From DASPOJ01 sp050014395 (GTDB taxonomy: Bacteria; Acidobacteriota; Terriglobia; Acidiferrales; UBA7541), in assembly GCA_050014395.1 (NCBI GenBank), contig JBEKDK010000067.1:1-17535 (forward strand): a stretch of 17,535 nucleotides of DNA, written 5' to 3'. Each line of letters opens with the position of its first letter. The stretch's first letter is position 1. The translations under genes and the position numbers were made by a program. Below the pieces are notes generated by a model that was given only the letters and a program-made list of their open reading frames with translations, did no database searches and was not told where the DNA came from. Of this stretch, positions 8,171 through 14,368 are shown one piece after another.

Positions 8171-9022
8171 ATGGCAGACGAGAAGTACGTAGAGCAGAGC
8201 GGGACGCCGGGCTGGTTGATACCGGCGGTGGTGTTGGCGGCGATCGCGGGCCTGGCCGGCATCGGCATTGGCTGGACAGCATCGTCCCATGCAGATCAGT
8301 TTCAGCAGACTCTTGAAAACGAACTGAAGAGCGCGAAGCAGGATTACACCAGCCAGATCGCGCAGCTGCGAACGCACGAGGCGCAGGTGGACGCTACCAA
8401 CGCCGAGCTGCAAAGCGACCTGAGCGTGGTGACCAAGAAGCTTAATTTGACTCAAGGCCAACTGAGCAACGCCCGCAAGCAAGAAGCCGCGGACTTGCAG
8501 GCGAGCCAAGAGAAGATCAACGATGTGAATACGACGGTGACGACGCAGCTGGCCACGAAGGCCAACGCGGATGACGTGAAGGCCGTGGACACGCGCGTTA
8601 CAGGCGTGCGCACCGACCTCGACTCCACGCGCAGCGACTTGCAGATGGCCAAGAGCCAGTTGGGGACGTTAATCGCCACCAACAGCGAACAGATCTCCGA
8701 ACTGCAGCGGATGGGCGAGCGCGACTACACCGAATTCACGATCAATACCAAGAACAAGGCGCAGACCGTGGGCTCCGTGCAGGTGACTCTGAAGGGCACG
8801 AACCCGGCCAAGAAACAGTTCAGCGCGGACTTGCTGGTGGATGATGTTCAAATCAGCCGCAAGAACCACGCCGTGAACGAACCGGTGTTCTTTGAACAGA
8901 CCGGCTCGCGCACACCATGCGAATTTGTCGTAAACAAAGTGACGAAAGACACGATCACCGGTTACATCAGCGTGCCCAAGCCACCGAAACCGGCAGCGAC
9001 GGCGTCTGCCAGCAGCGATTAA
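8171..9022 (+). CDS. Membrane-anchored coiled-coil protein of unknown function
   Basis: 283 residues, not recognised as a named family. After about 14 polar residues there is one transmembrane helix (about 15-36, Ala/Gly/Ile-rich). A long heptad-like coiled coil (about 41-190) is rich in Gln, Asn, Asp and Lys, and a small beta-rich C-terminal domain (about 195-270) ends in a Pro/Ala/Ser tail. The topology suggests a short cytoplasmic N-terminus with the coil and C-terminal domain in the periplasm, which is inference. ATG 8171 is preferred over the in-frame GTG 8102, because GGGAG (8157-8161) sits about 9 bases upstream and the extra 23 residues would put a charged segment before the helix. 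The gene appears monocistronic, with an intrinsic terminator about 100 bases past the stop. Confidence 0.85.
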   Translation: MADEKYVEQSGTPGWLIPAVVLAAIAGLAGIGIGWTASSHADQFQQTLENELKSAKQDYTSQIAQLRTHEAQVDATNAELQSDLSVVTKKLNLTQGQLSNARKQEAADLQASQEKINDVNTTVTTQLATKANADDVKAVDTRVTGVRTDLDSTRSDLQMAKSQLGTLIATNSEQISELQRMGERDYTEFTINTKNKAQTVGSVQVTLKGTNPAKKQFSADLLVDDVQISRKNHAVNEPVFFEQTGSRTPCEFVVNKVTKDTITGYISVPKPPKPAATASASSD

Positions 9023-9122
9023 CGCCACGTCCGGGGCAAATAGCCCGAACGAAAAAGTCGTTCTCGTACCGACCGGCTAGGCCAACTTCAGAGAGAACGC
9101 CAGCCGGGCCGGAGAAGACGTG

Positions 9123-9160
9123 AGACGGGCGGATGCAAAATCCGCCCGTCTTTTCTTTTT
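9123..9160 (+). terminator. Strong intrinsic terminator
   Basis: A perfect 12-bp GC-rich stem (9123-9134 with 9140-9151) closes a 5-base GCAAA loop and is followed by a run of nine T with one C (9151-9160). It ends the coiled-coil transcript about 100 bases after its stop and insulates the gene starting at 9208. Confidence 0.93.
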
Positions 9161-9193
9161 GGGGGCGCGTTTCGCGGGGCGGCGTAGGCGCGC

Positions 9194-9199
9194 TACACT
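9194..9199 (+). promoter_or_regulatory. -10-like element just before the HAD-IIB gene
   Basis: TACACT matches TATAAT at 4 of 6 positions and ends 8 bases before the ATG at 9208. Transcription would start at or next to the start codon. No Shine-Dalgarno is present, so the mRNA may be leaderless. The -35 region (TTCGCG near 9171) is poor. Confidence 0.35.
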
Positions 9200-9207
9200 G
9201 ATCGTCA

Positions 9208-10044
9208 ATGCTGGCTACGCGAAAAATATTGTTTACGGCGCTGGAGGGATGCTTGCTTGACGCGCGGACGGGCTCATCGGCCGCGGCGCAGGCGGGCATC
9301 GACGAGCTTGAGCGGCGCGCGGTGCCGTGGGTGATTTTTTCGGGGCTTACGCGCGCGGAGATGGATCCGATTCGACGCAAGTTGGGGCACAGCGGGCCAT
9401 TCGTCACCGAACATGGCGGCGGGCTGTTCGTGCCGCAGGGATATTTCCCCGTGCGGATCGAGGGACAGGAGCGCTCGGGGAACTTCCAGATGCTGGCATT
9501 GGGCAAGCCGTATGGCGAAACGGCTGCGGCGCTGGAGGAGCTGGCGGAAGAGGCGGGTGTCAGCGTGGTTGGCGTGAGCCAAATGAACTTGCGTGAAACC
9601 GAGCGGAATACGGGATTCACGCAGCGTGAAGCGGAACAATTCCGGCTGCGCGATTTCGAGGAGCCATTCTTTTTTGCAGGGGCGTCCGACGGCGAAATTG
9701 CGCGGTTTGTTGCGTTGGCAAAAAAGAAGGGGTATCACGCGAAGCCAGGGACGCCCTTCTGGCATTTTTCGTCGCTGCCGGACGCCGGGGCGGCGGCCCG
9801 CCGATTGGCGCAACTGTATCGCGCGTCCGCCCCGGCGCGGCGACAATCGCAAATCGTCGCGATTGGCGAGGGCTCGGAGGATGCGGGGATGTTGTCCGCC
9901 GCGGATCGCGGGATTTTGCTGACGGCTGGTGACGCGGCCGATCAATCCGAAAACTCCGGGGCTTCCCGGCGATTCGAGCAGGCGCAAATTTCCGACGCAT
10001 ATGGCTGGTCCGAGGTGGTACTGGAAGTTCTAGGACCCGGTTAA
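9208..10044 (+). CDS. HAD-IIB protein of the mannosyl-3-phosphoglycerate phosphatase family, active site degenerate
   Basis: 278 residues with the length and layout of mannosyl-3-phosphoglycerate phosphatase (compatible-solute synthesis). The motif I position reads FTALEGCLLD, where the family has FTDLDGTLLD: the nucleophilic Asp is Ala11, the general acid/base Asp is Glu13, and Thr is Cys15. Motif II is FSGLTRAE (Ser45 kept, family Lys absent). TEHGGGLF, RDFEEPF and PFWHFS are recognisable family blocks. The metal-binding block reads AIGEGSEDAGML instead of the usual GDSPND (Asp to Glu221, Asn to Glu224, Asp225 kept). The fold is therefore preserved while the chemistry is probably lost: a likely pseudoenzyme or a protein repurposed for binding. 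The frame is intact, so it is not a decayed pseudogene. No glucosyl/mannosyl-phosphoglycerate synthase gene is adjacent. Confidence 0.85.
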   Translation: MLATRKILFTALEGCLLDARTGSSAAAQAGIDELERRAVPWVIFSGLTRAEMDPIRRKLGHSGPFVTEHGGGLFVPQGYFPVRIEGQERSGNFQMLALGKPYGETAAALEELAEEAGVSVVGVSQMNLRETERNTGFTQREAEQFRLRDFEEPFFFAGASDGEIARFVALAKKKGYHAKPGTPFWHFSSLPDAGAAARRLAQLYRASAPARRQSQIVAIGEGSEDAGMLSAADRGILLTAGDAADQSENSGASRRFEQAQISDAYGWSEVVLEVLGPG

Positions 10045-10116
10045 GTCGCAGGAAAAAGCTTCTCCACATTTGAGCCGCGACTGCGCAGAACTTTTCCTCG
10101 TGCTCGACCATTCGTG

Positions 10117-10140
10117 AAGACGTCTTGCCCTGCACGTGCA
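10117..10140. promoter_or_regulatory. Twin 10-base palindromes, possible activator site
   Basis: AAGACGTCTT (10117-10126) and TGCACGTGCA (10131-10140) are each perfect palindromes with centres 14 bases apart. They lie about 70-85 bases before the start point predicted for the sigma-54-like promoter at 10180-10195, a position where enhancer-binding activators could act. The two differ in sequence, so they may not bind the same protein. Confidence 0.3.
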
Positions 10141-10179
10141 CAATTCCACGCGAACGCGGGGTTTTGCCTCGAGCGCGAA

Positions 10180-10195
10180 TTGGCATACCGATTGC
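10180..10195 (+). promoter_or_regulatory. Sigma-54-like promoter before the 58-residue membrane peptide
   Basis: TTGGCA (10180-10185) and TTGC (10192-10195) give the invariant GG and GC pairs of RpoN promoters with exactly 10 bases between them. The predicted start is near 10207, about 100 bases before the GTG at 10308. The same TTGGCA could be a sigma-70 -35 element with a weak -10 (TATCGA, 10203-10208) at 17-base spacing, so the assignment is not certain. Confidence 0.45.
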
Positions 10196-10307
10196 GATAG
10201 ATTATCGAGTGACGTGCCGGAAGCTTCCTCCGGCGCTGCGGGCTTGGGATTTAGTATCGCGCAAAAGGGGCCGTGGGGACGCGGCGGAAGCGTCAGGGGG
10301 AAACTTG

Positions 10308-10484
10308 GTGCGGATGCTTCGAAGCTTGACGGTTCCAGCCACGGAATCGCAAATGGCGATTGCGCTCGGAATGTCGGTGCTGATGATGGGGCTGATGCTC
10401 TGCGCGATACTGTGGCAATCGAACGTGATTTCGTATCAGCGCGATCTGATTCGCGTGATCTGGACCGGGCACTACAGCGGGTAG
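10308..10484 (+). CDS. Small single-pass membrane protein (58 residues), function unknown
   Basis: A short polar N-terminus (MRMLRSLTVPATESQ) is followed by one strongly hydrophobic, Met/Leu-rich helix (about residues 16-37) and a basic/aromatic tail ending WTGHYSG. I start it at GTG 10308 because AGGGGG (10295-10300) lies 7 bases upstream; ATG 10314 is the alternative. The frame is open further left to 10125, but that part lacks protein-like character and a ribosome site. It is probably an inner-membrane peptide. It has its own control region (palindromes and a sigma-54-like promoter) and faces the minus-strand methyltransferase gene 31 bases away. No family recognised; coding status is likely but not certain. 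Confidence 0.6.
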   Translation: MRMLRSLTVPATESQMAIALGMSVLMMGLMLCAILWQSNVISYQRDLIRVIWTGHYSG

Positions 10485-10515
10485 TCCGGCGGGTGCGGGC
10501 GGCGCGGGCGAGAGT

Positions 10516-11277
10516 TTACTTGGTGAAAAGCCACTCGCCGACCTGGTCGCGGCCCACGAACGTCTTCGACGAGCGGAAGCGGCCGAACAAATCCTGAATT
10601 TCGCGGTTCTGATAGACGCGCTGCGGAGTGAGCGAGCAGCTGGCGCCGACCAGTTCGAGATTCTGACCGTCGAGCACGCGGTAGCGGTGAAACTCCTCGG
10701 GCTTGCGGCTATGGAACAGCGCCAGCACCACGCCGCCATCGCGCACCAGCGACGAGATCCGCGCGACGACGCGCGACCCGAGCGCGCTATCGAAATAATC
10801 CAGCATATCCCATAACAAGATTCCATCGAGCGTGCCGGCATGCTGCTGCATGCTGGTGGCCAGGAATCGCTCGGCGCGGCCAGCGGGGGTCATGTCCTCA
10901 GCGCCTTCGCCGGGCGCCAGCGCGCGCAGTTTGGCTTCTTCCTCACCGAGGAATGATTGCCATTCGCTCAGCACGTCCTCACTGTAGACGCGGAAACCGC
11001 GCTCGATGAAGAAACCCACCGTGTTCTGCCAGACCGGTCCTACGTCAAGCAATTGCCCGCGGCCGATGCCATCTAAGTGCCATAGGAATTCCTTGAGGCC
11101 GTTCGAAGCACGCAGGGTTCGCGGCGCGTAGCCGGGTCCCGGCGGCGCGGAGATGAGTTGCGAAGACATTGGGAGTCTTCCCGCCGGGCTAGCAGCGCCC
11201 ACAGGGCGCATCGGTCGAGCGGGCTGGGCGCCCCATTGGGCTGCCGCGGAAAACCGTAATCGTTGCAGGAAACTCAT
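10516..11277 (-). CDS. SAM-dependent methyltransferase-like protein, paired with bactofilin
   Basis: 253 residues. The first 50 or so are Ala/Pro/Arg-rich and probably disordered; the rest reads as a class I Rossmann-type methyltransferase. A motif I-like QLLDVGPVWQNTVGFFIERG (about 75-94) has only one of the usual glycines at its expected place. It is followed by an acidic strand end (YSEDV, Glu100/Asp101), a motif II-like LDGILLWDMLDYF (about 150-162) and a motif III-like VRDGGVVLALFH (about 178-189). Cofactor binding is therefore plausible but not assured. It starts 9 bases after the bactofilin stop, and its AAGAAGGCGG ribosome site overlaps that stop region, so the two are co-transcribed and probably co-translated. 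An internal ATG at codon 37 is a possible alternative start. Substrate unknown; a role in bactofilin-linked envelope work is inference. Confidence 0.78.
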   Translation of the reverse strand: MSFLQRLRFSAAAQWGAQPARPMRPVGAASPAGRLPMSSQLISAPPGPGYAPRTLRASNGLKEFLWHLDGIGRGQLLDVGPVWQNTVGFFIERGFRVYSEDVLSEWQSFLGEEEAKLRALAPGEGAEDMTPAGRAERFLATSMQQHAGTLDGILLWDMLDYFDSALGSRVVARISSLVRDGGVVLALFHSRKPEEFHRYRVLDGQNLELVGASCSLTPQRVYQNREIQDLFGRFRSSKTFVGRDQVGEWLFTK

Positions 11278-11286
11278 ACCGCCTTC

Positions 11287-11907
11287 TTATGGCTTAAGGG
11301 CTTCGATTTCGAATGCGACCGGCCGCTCAGCTTCGGGCACGGTGGCGCTTACGACGCGCGCGTCGGCGACCTCTGCCGGGCGTTCCACTTCCTTGGGCCG
11401 TTCAACTTCTTTGGGGCGTTCAACTTCTTTGGGGCGCTCAACTTCGATCGAACCTTGGATCGCCGCCCCTTCTTCGATCACCACCCGGCGCGCGGCAACA
11501 TCGCCGCGGACATCCCCAGTGGAATCAATCTCGACGCGTTCCCGGCCGCGAAGGCTTCCTTGCACCGTGCCGCGGACGACGATTTCGCGGGCATCGACAT
11601 CGGCGGAAACGCGGCCATGGGGCCCGACGGTCACCTTGCCTTCGAGAATCTGGATCTTGCCGTGTACTTCGCCATCGATGTACAGGTCTTCGCGCCCGGA
11701 AATTTCTCCCTTGATGATGAGTGAACTCGAGAGGATGCCACCGGCAGGCGAGGGGGCGGTGACGGCACGATTTGCGGATGCCGCGGGCGAAATTGTTGAC
11801 GACGCGGAGGCGGCGGAGGGAGGTTCAACGCGCGGCGCGGAAATTTCGGAGAGCGCGGGCGCGATCGAGGGCGACGATACCTTCGGCTCTTCAGGTTTGC
11901 GCCACAT
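11287..11907 (-). CDS. Bactofilin (polymer-forming cytoskeletal protein)
   Basis: 206-residue bactofilin (DUF583). Bactofilins self-assemble into non-polar filaments that scaffold cell-wall enzymes or organise DNA and polarity. The right-handed beta-helix core spans about residues 58-155, from ILSSSLIIKGEISG through LYIDGEVHG, GRVSADVDAREIVVRG and VEIDSTGDVRGDV to AAIQGSIEV. The N-terminal 55 residues are Ser/Pro/Ala-rich and disordered. The C-terminal tail opens with four tandem VERPKE-type hexapeptides (156-179), which is not a standard part of the family. The start is well supported: GGAGG (complement of 11915-11919) lies 7 bases before the ATG. It is the first gene of a two-gene unit with the methyltransferase-like gene, transcribed from a good promoter at 12022-12050. 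Confidence 0.93.
   Translation of the reverse strand: MWRKPEEPKVSSPSIAPALSEISAPRVEPPSAASASSTISPAASANRAVTAPSPAGGILSSSLIIKGEISGREDLYIDGEVHGKIQILEGKVTVGPHGRVSADVDAREIVVRGTVQGSLRGRERVEIDSTGDVRGDVAARRVVIEEGAAIQGSIEVERPKEVERPKEVERPKEVERPAEVADARVVSATVPEAERPVAFEIEALKP
11371..11442 (-). repeat. Four 18-base tandem repeats coding VERPKE hexapeptides
   Basis: Three copies of VERPKE and one VERPAE (bactofilin residues 156-179). The two central DNA units are nearly identical and the outer ones have diverged, suggesting recent slippage-type expansion. Charges alternate between acidic and basic with one proline per unit. Confidence 0.9.
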
Positions 11908-12218
11908 TCCGCAACCTCCGGCTTACCAACATCTTACGTAAATACTTCTGTAACTGTGCTCCCTAAGCTACCGGCGGGGACCGTCCTAGCAGAAAGCTCC
12001 GCGAGAGCAACTTGACTGCGCAATATATTACACAGGTTAGGGGAAGTAAACTGAAAAAAGTTGCCTTCTCGGGGTGAGAAGTTCCCAGATGGACATTATC
12101 AACTGAGCGGCACAGCAGTTCCCTGTCGAAACGTCCGATGCCGTGGCCAGGCCGGGTTCAACTCGGATGCTGGCCCAGGCCGAAGGGCGGTGCAAGCACG
12201 GATTAGCCGTAACCTACT
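11908..12218. other. 311-base region upstream of bactofilin
   Basis: No gene is supported here. The part nearest bactofilin (11908-12050) holds its ribosome site, a leader of about 108 bases and a promoter. The remaining 12051-12218 carries several imperfect GC-rich inverted repeats (for example around 12145-12185) but no T-run terminator for the DUF218 gene ending at 12219. I see no known riboswitch signature. Confidence 0.5.
12022..12050 (-). promoter_or_regulatory. Promoter of the bactofilin-methyltransferase unit
   Basis: Read on the minus strand: -35 TTTACT (complement of 12045-12050, 4 of 6 consensus positions), 17-base spacer, -10 TATATT (complement of 12022-12027, 5 of 6). The start would be near 12015, giving a leader of about 108 bases ahead of the ATG at 11907. 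Confidence 0.55.
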
Positions 12219-12857
12219 CTATCGAAGTGAGTTACCGCGCAATTCCCAGCGGGCGACCAGGTATCCCATGCACTCGAACGAGAACAGCTTTATGCCTTCG
12301 CGGGTCTCCCACCAACCTCCGGGGTCGTAGTTGGCGTCTGGCGCGGAGGCGACTCGAGTGTCCACATCCGGTGACACGACTCGGCTGAAGATGAATCGGG
12401 CGCGGCGAGTGTGGTAGTTCGAGGTGACAATCACGATCTTGTGCCAGCCGCGTTGTGCAAAAAGGCCGCGGAGCGCGACGGCTTCCTCGCTCGTATTTTC
12501 CGCGCGCTGCGGAAACTGCACGATGGCTTCTTTGTCCACGCCGTCGCCTTCGAGATCGTGCGTCTCTAGCTCCGCGATGCCCGCGTAGGGACGCAGCTCG
12601 CGGCCGCTGGCGACGACGATCGGCGCCCATCCTTGCTTGAAAAGCGCGGCGGCGCGGGCGGCGCGATCGCCCGAATAATCGTCGTCGGAGAGAACGACGA
12701 TCGCGTCGGATTTCTGGAGCGAATCGTCGACCACCCAGAAATTGCCCGCCAAGCGCAGGATGGGATGACGCAGAACGTAGATTCCGCCGATCAACAGCGC
12801 CAAACACAGTAGCGCGATGAGCTTTGAAATGATCCCACCGCGTTCGGAGCGTCTCAT
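12219..12857 (-). CDS. YdcF/SanA-like DUF218 membrane protein
   Basis: 212 residues. One N-terminal transmembrane helix (about 10-27, LIALLCLALLIGGIYVL) is followed by a DUF218 domain: SDAIVVLSDDDYSGDRAARA (about 65-84), the ENTSEEA block, and VTSNYHTRRARFIF near 155. In the family these align with the DAIVVLGGG, E-NT-EA and TSxYHxxRA signatures. DUF218 proteins (YdcF, SanA, ElyC) are tied to envelope integrity and peptidoglycan or lipid-carrier steps; the exact reaction is not fixed. I take ATG 12857 (MRRSERGG) and reject the open frame up to 13007, because that stretch overlaps the upstream GalT-like gene and lacks protein character. It begins 10 bases after the GalT-like stop with no clear Shine-Dalgarno, so it is the last gene of a coupled three-gene unit. 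Confidence 0.87.
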   Translation of the reverse strand: MRRSERGGIISKLIALLCLALLIGGIYVLRHPILRLAGNFWVVDDSLQKSDAIVVLSDDDYSGDRAARAAALFKQGWAPIVVASGRELRPYAGIAELETHDLEGDGVDKEAIVQFPQRAENTSEEAVALRGLFAQRGWHKIVIVTSNYHTRRARFIFSRVVSPDVDTRVASAPDANYDPGGWWETREGIKLFSFECMGYLVARWELRGNSLR

Positions 12858-12867
12858 AGTGCGTGGC

Positions 12868-13845
12868 TCAGGGTGCGGGATCGATCTGCCGCAATCGCTC
12901 GGCGGCTTCTTCCGGCAGCAAGGAGTTGAAGTAAACCTCCTTGATGCTGTACGACTTCTTGACCTTTTCCAGGATGGGCATAATTTCGATGTGCCAGTGA
13001 TAATCATCGGCGAGCGTTTTCCAGTAATCTTTGAGGTCGCCGCGTTTATCGGCCGTGTTCGGCGCGGTGTGCAGCACCATGTGATAGCTTCCCGTCACCC
13101 GCCCGATTCTGCGAAGCGTCCTTCCAAGCAACATGGCGAGGTCGCGGCGGTTGGTCTTCGACGTCGGCTGCTCAAACAGATGATTGTGGCGGCGGCTCAT
13201 CAACCAAACCTCAAACGGAACGCGGGAAGCGTACGGACACAGCGCGTAATAATCGCCCTGGGTATCCACCAGGCGGCGGCCGCGGCGCTCTTCCTGGCGC
13301 ACGATATCGCAGAACACACAGCGTTCTTTTTCCTCCCACCACGCGCGCGCGGCGCGCAATTCGTAGATGATCCGGCGCGGGACGAAGGCGGTCGCGGTGA
13401 TTTCCGAGTGCGGGTGCGTGAATTCCTCGCCCGCAGGCAAACCGCGATTGCGGAACACGGTGACGTAATTGAGCCGCGCGTCTTTTTTCAGATCGAGGAT
13501 GCGCAGGCGGTAGGCCTCGAGCACGGCTTCGATCTGATCGTCCGGCAAATAGGCCAGGGTGCCTTCGTGCGACGGAGTCTCGGCGATCAACTCGTGCGCG
13601 CCGACGGTGTTCATTTTGTCGTAGATGCCTTCCGCCTCGCGGCCCGCTTCGAGTTCGATCTGATAGAGCGGGCTGGGGTGCGGGCGCACGCAAACGCGCC
13701 AGTCACCTTGCGCCGGTATCTGCAAGAGCGGAGGAGGCGCCGACGGGTTCGGGCAGAGAGGGCAATCCTCCGAGAGCGCAGCGACGCTCTCCCTATGGCC
13801 TACGACCACCCAACTCCTAGTGATGGGGTCTTTGCGAAGTTCCAT
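12868..13845 (-). CDS. GalT-like hexose-1-phosphate nucleotidylyltransferase (HIT superfamily)
   Basis: 325 residues, related to galactose-1-phosphate uridylyltransferase and ADP-glucose phosphorylase-type enzymes, which move a nucleotide between sugar phosphates through a nucleotidyl-His. The N-terminus (MELRKDPITRSWVVVG) is typical. Cys28/Cys31 (CPLC) are probable metal ligands. The active-site triad region is THPHSE (His144, nucleophile His146), where most relatives have HPHSQ or HPHGQ; here Glu148 replaces Gln. CVFC (176-179) looks like a second Cys pair. The C-terminal HWHIEIMP (His283, His285, Glu287) is the second HIT-like metal site. It lies between nuoI (11-base gap) and the DUF218 gene (10-base gap). 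Sugar and nucleotide preference cannot be read off; the Gln-to-Glu change leaves classical GalT activity uncertain. Confidence 0.88.
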   Translation of the reverse strand: MELRKDPITRSWVVVGHRESVAALSEDCPLCPNPSAPPPLLQIPAQGDWRVCVRPHPSPLYQIELEAGREAEGIYDKMNTVGAHELIAETPSHEGTLAYLPDDQIEAVLEAYRLRILDLKKDARLNYVTVFRNRGLPAGEEFTHPHSEITATAFVPRRIIYELRAARAWWEEKERCVFCDIVRQEERRGRRLVDTQGDYYALCPYASRVPFEVWLMSRRHNHLFEQPTSKTNRRDLAMLLGRTLRRIGRVTGSYHMVLHTAPNTADKRGDLKDYWKTLADDYHWHIEIMPILEKVKKSYSIKEVYFNSLLPEEAAERLRQIDPAP

Positions 13846-13856
13846 TTGTGAACTGC

Positions 13857-14312
13857 TTACCGCGTGTAGCGTACGGGCGTCGGTCCTTCTTCGAGCCGGT
13901 GGCGATCCCAGATGGCACCTTCGCGGGTGTAGTGGGCCATCTCGAAGTCCTGCGTGAGCTCAAGGCAATCGGTCGGGCAGGCATCCTCGCAGAGGCCACA
14001 AAACATGCAGCGCGAGGTGTCGTAAGTGAACGTGGTCAGGACCTTGCGGCGCGTGGCTTCGTCGCGATGCCAACCGACGACGATCAGGTTTTCAGGGCAC
14101 GCCAACGCGCACAAATTGCAGGCGATACACAGCGTTTCGCCGGTTTCGGGATTGTTATTCAGGCGCGGGGCGCCGCGATAGCGCTCCGCCACCATGGGCC
14201 GCTCGAGCGGATACTGCTCGGTGTAAACCTTCTTTGGATCCTGGGAGCTGAAGGTGAGCCAAAGGCCCTTCCAGAAATCCCCCAGCGTCATGCGTTGCAG
14301 GAGTTCGCCCAT
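13857..14312 (-). CDS. nuoI: NADH-quinone oxidoreductase subunit I-type 2x[4Fe-4S] protein
   Basis: 151 residues, the normal length of the NuoI/TYKY subunit, which carries the N6a/N6b clusters of complex I and passes electrons toward the quinone. Two ferredoxin motifs are complete: CIACNLCALACP (Cys62, 65, 68, 72) and CMFCGLCEDACP (Cys102, 105, 108, 112). N-terminal GDFWKGLWLTF and YPLERP fit NuoI, where an amphipathic helix docks on the membrane arm. No other nuo gene is present on either side; instead it heads a unit with the GalT-like and DUF218 genes. It could serve a complex I encoded elsewhere or act as a separate ferredoxin. The start at 14312 has no Shine-Dalgarno; ATG 14291 (codon 8) is an alternative. 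Confidence 0.92.
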   Translation of the reverse strand: MGELLQRMTLGDFWKGLWLTFSSQDPKKVYTEQYPLERPMVAERYRGAPRLNNNPETGETLCIACNLCALACPENLIVVGWHRDEATRRKVLTTFTYDTSRCMFCGLCEDACPTDCLELTQDFEMAHYTREGAIWDRHRLEEGPTPVRYTR

Positions 14313-14321
14313 CGTGCGTGT

Positions 14322-14350
14322 AGTTTGTCGGGCAGCACGAAAATTGTCAA
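14322..14350 (-). promoter_or_regulatory. Promoter of the nuoI-galT-like-DUF218 unit
   Basis: Minus strand: perfect -35 TTGACA (complement of 14345-14350), 17-base spacer, weak -10 CAAACT (complement of 14322-14327, 3 of 6). The -10 ends only 9 bases before the ATG at 14312, so the mRNA would have almost no leader, in line with the missing Shine-Dalgarno. Confidence 0.5.
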
Positions 14351-14368
14351 GCCAGCGTTGCCGCGCAT

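Noticed and set aside
12140..12185. tRNA-like GGTTCAACTC resembling a T-arm
   Set aside because: The five-base stem does not close (CCGGG against CGGAT), and there is no acceptor or anticodon arm at the right distance.
8074..12218. 12-base inverted match AGTAGGTTACGG (8074-8085) / CCGTAACCTACT (12207-12218)
   Set aside because: A match of this length is expected several times by chance in a window of this size, and the surroundings are not alike.
12858..13007. Upstream extension of the DUF218 protein to 13007
   Set aside because: It overlaps the GalT-like gene by 140 bases and reads as Ser/Arg/Cys-rich shadow. ATG 12857 directly follows the GalT-like stop.
12817..13851. 344-codon + strand open frame opposite the GalT-like gene
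   Set aside because: It is an antisense shadow: the minus strand encodes HPHS, HWHIE and CxxC motifs of a known family, while the + frame shows none.
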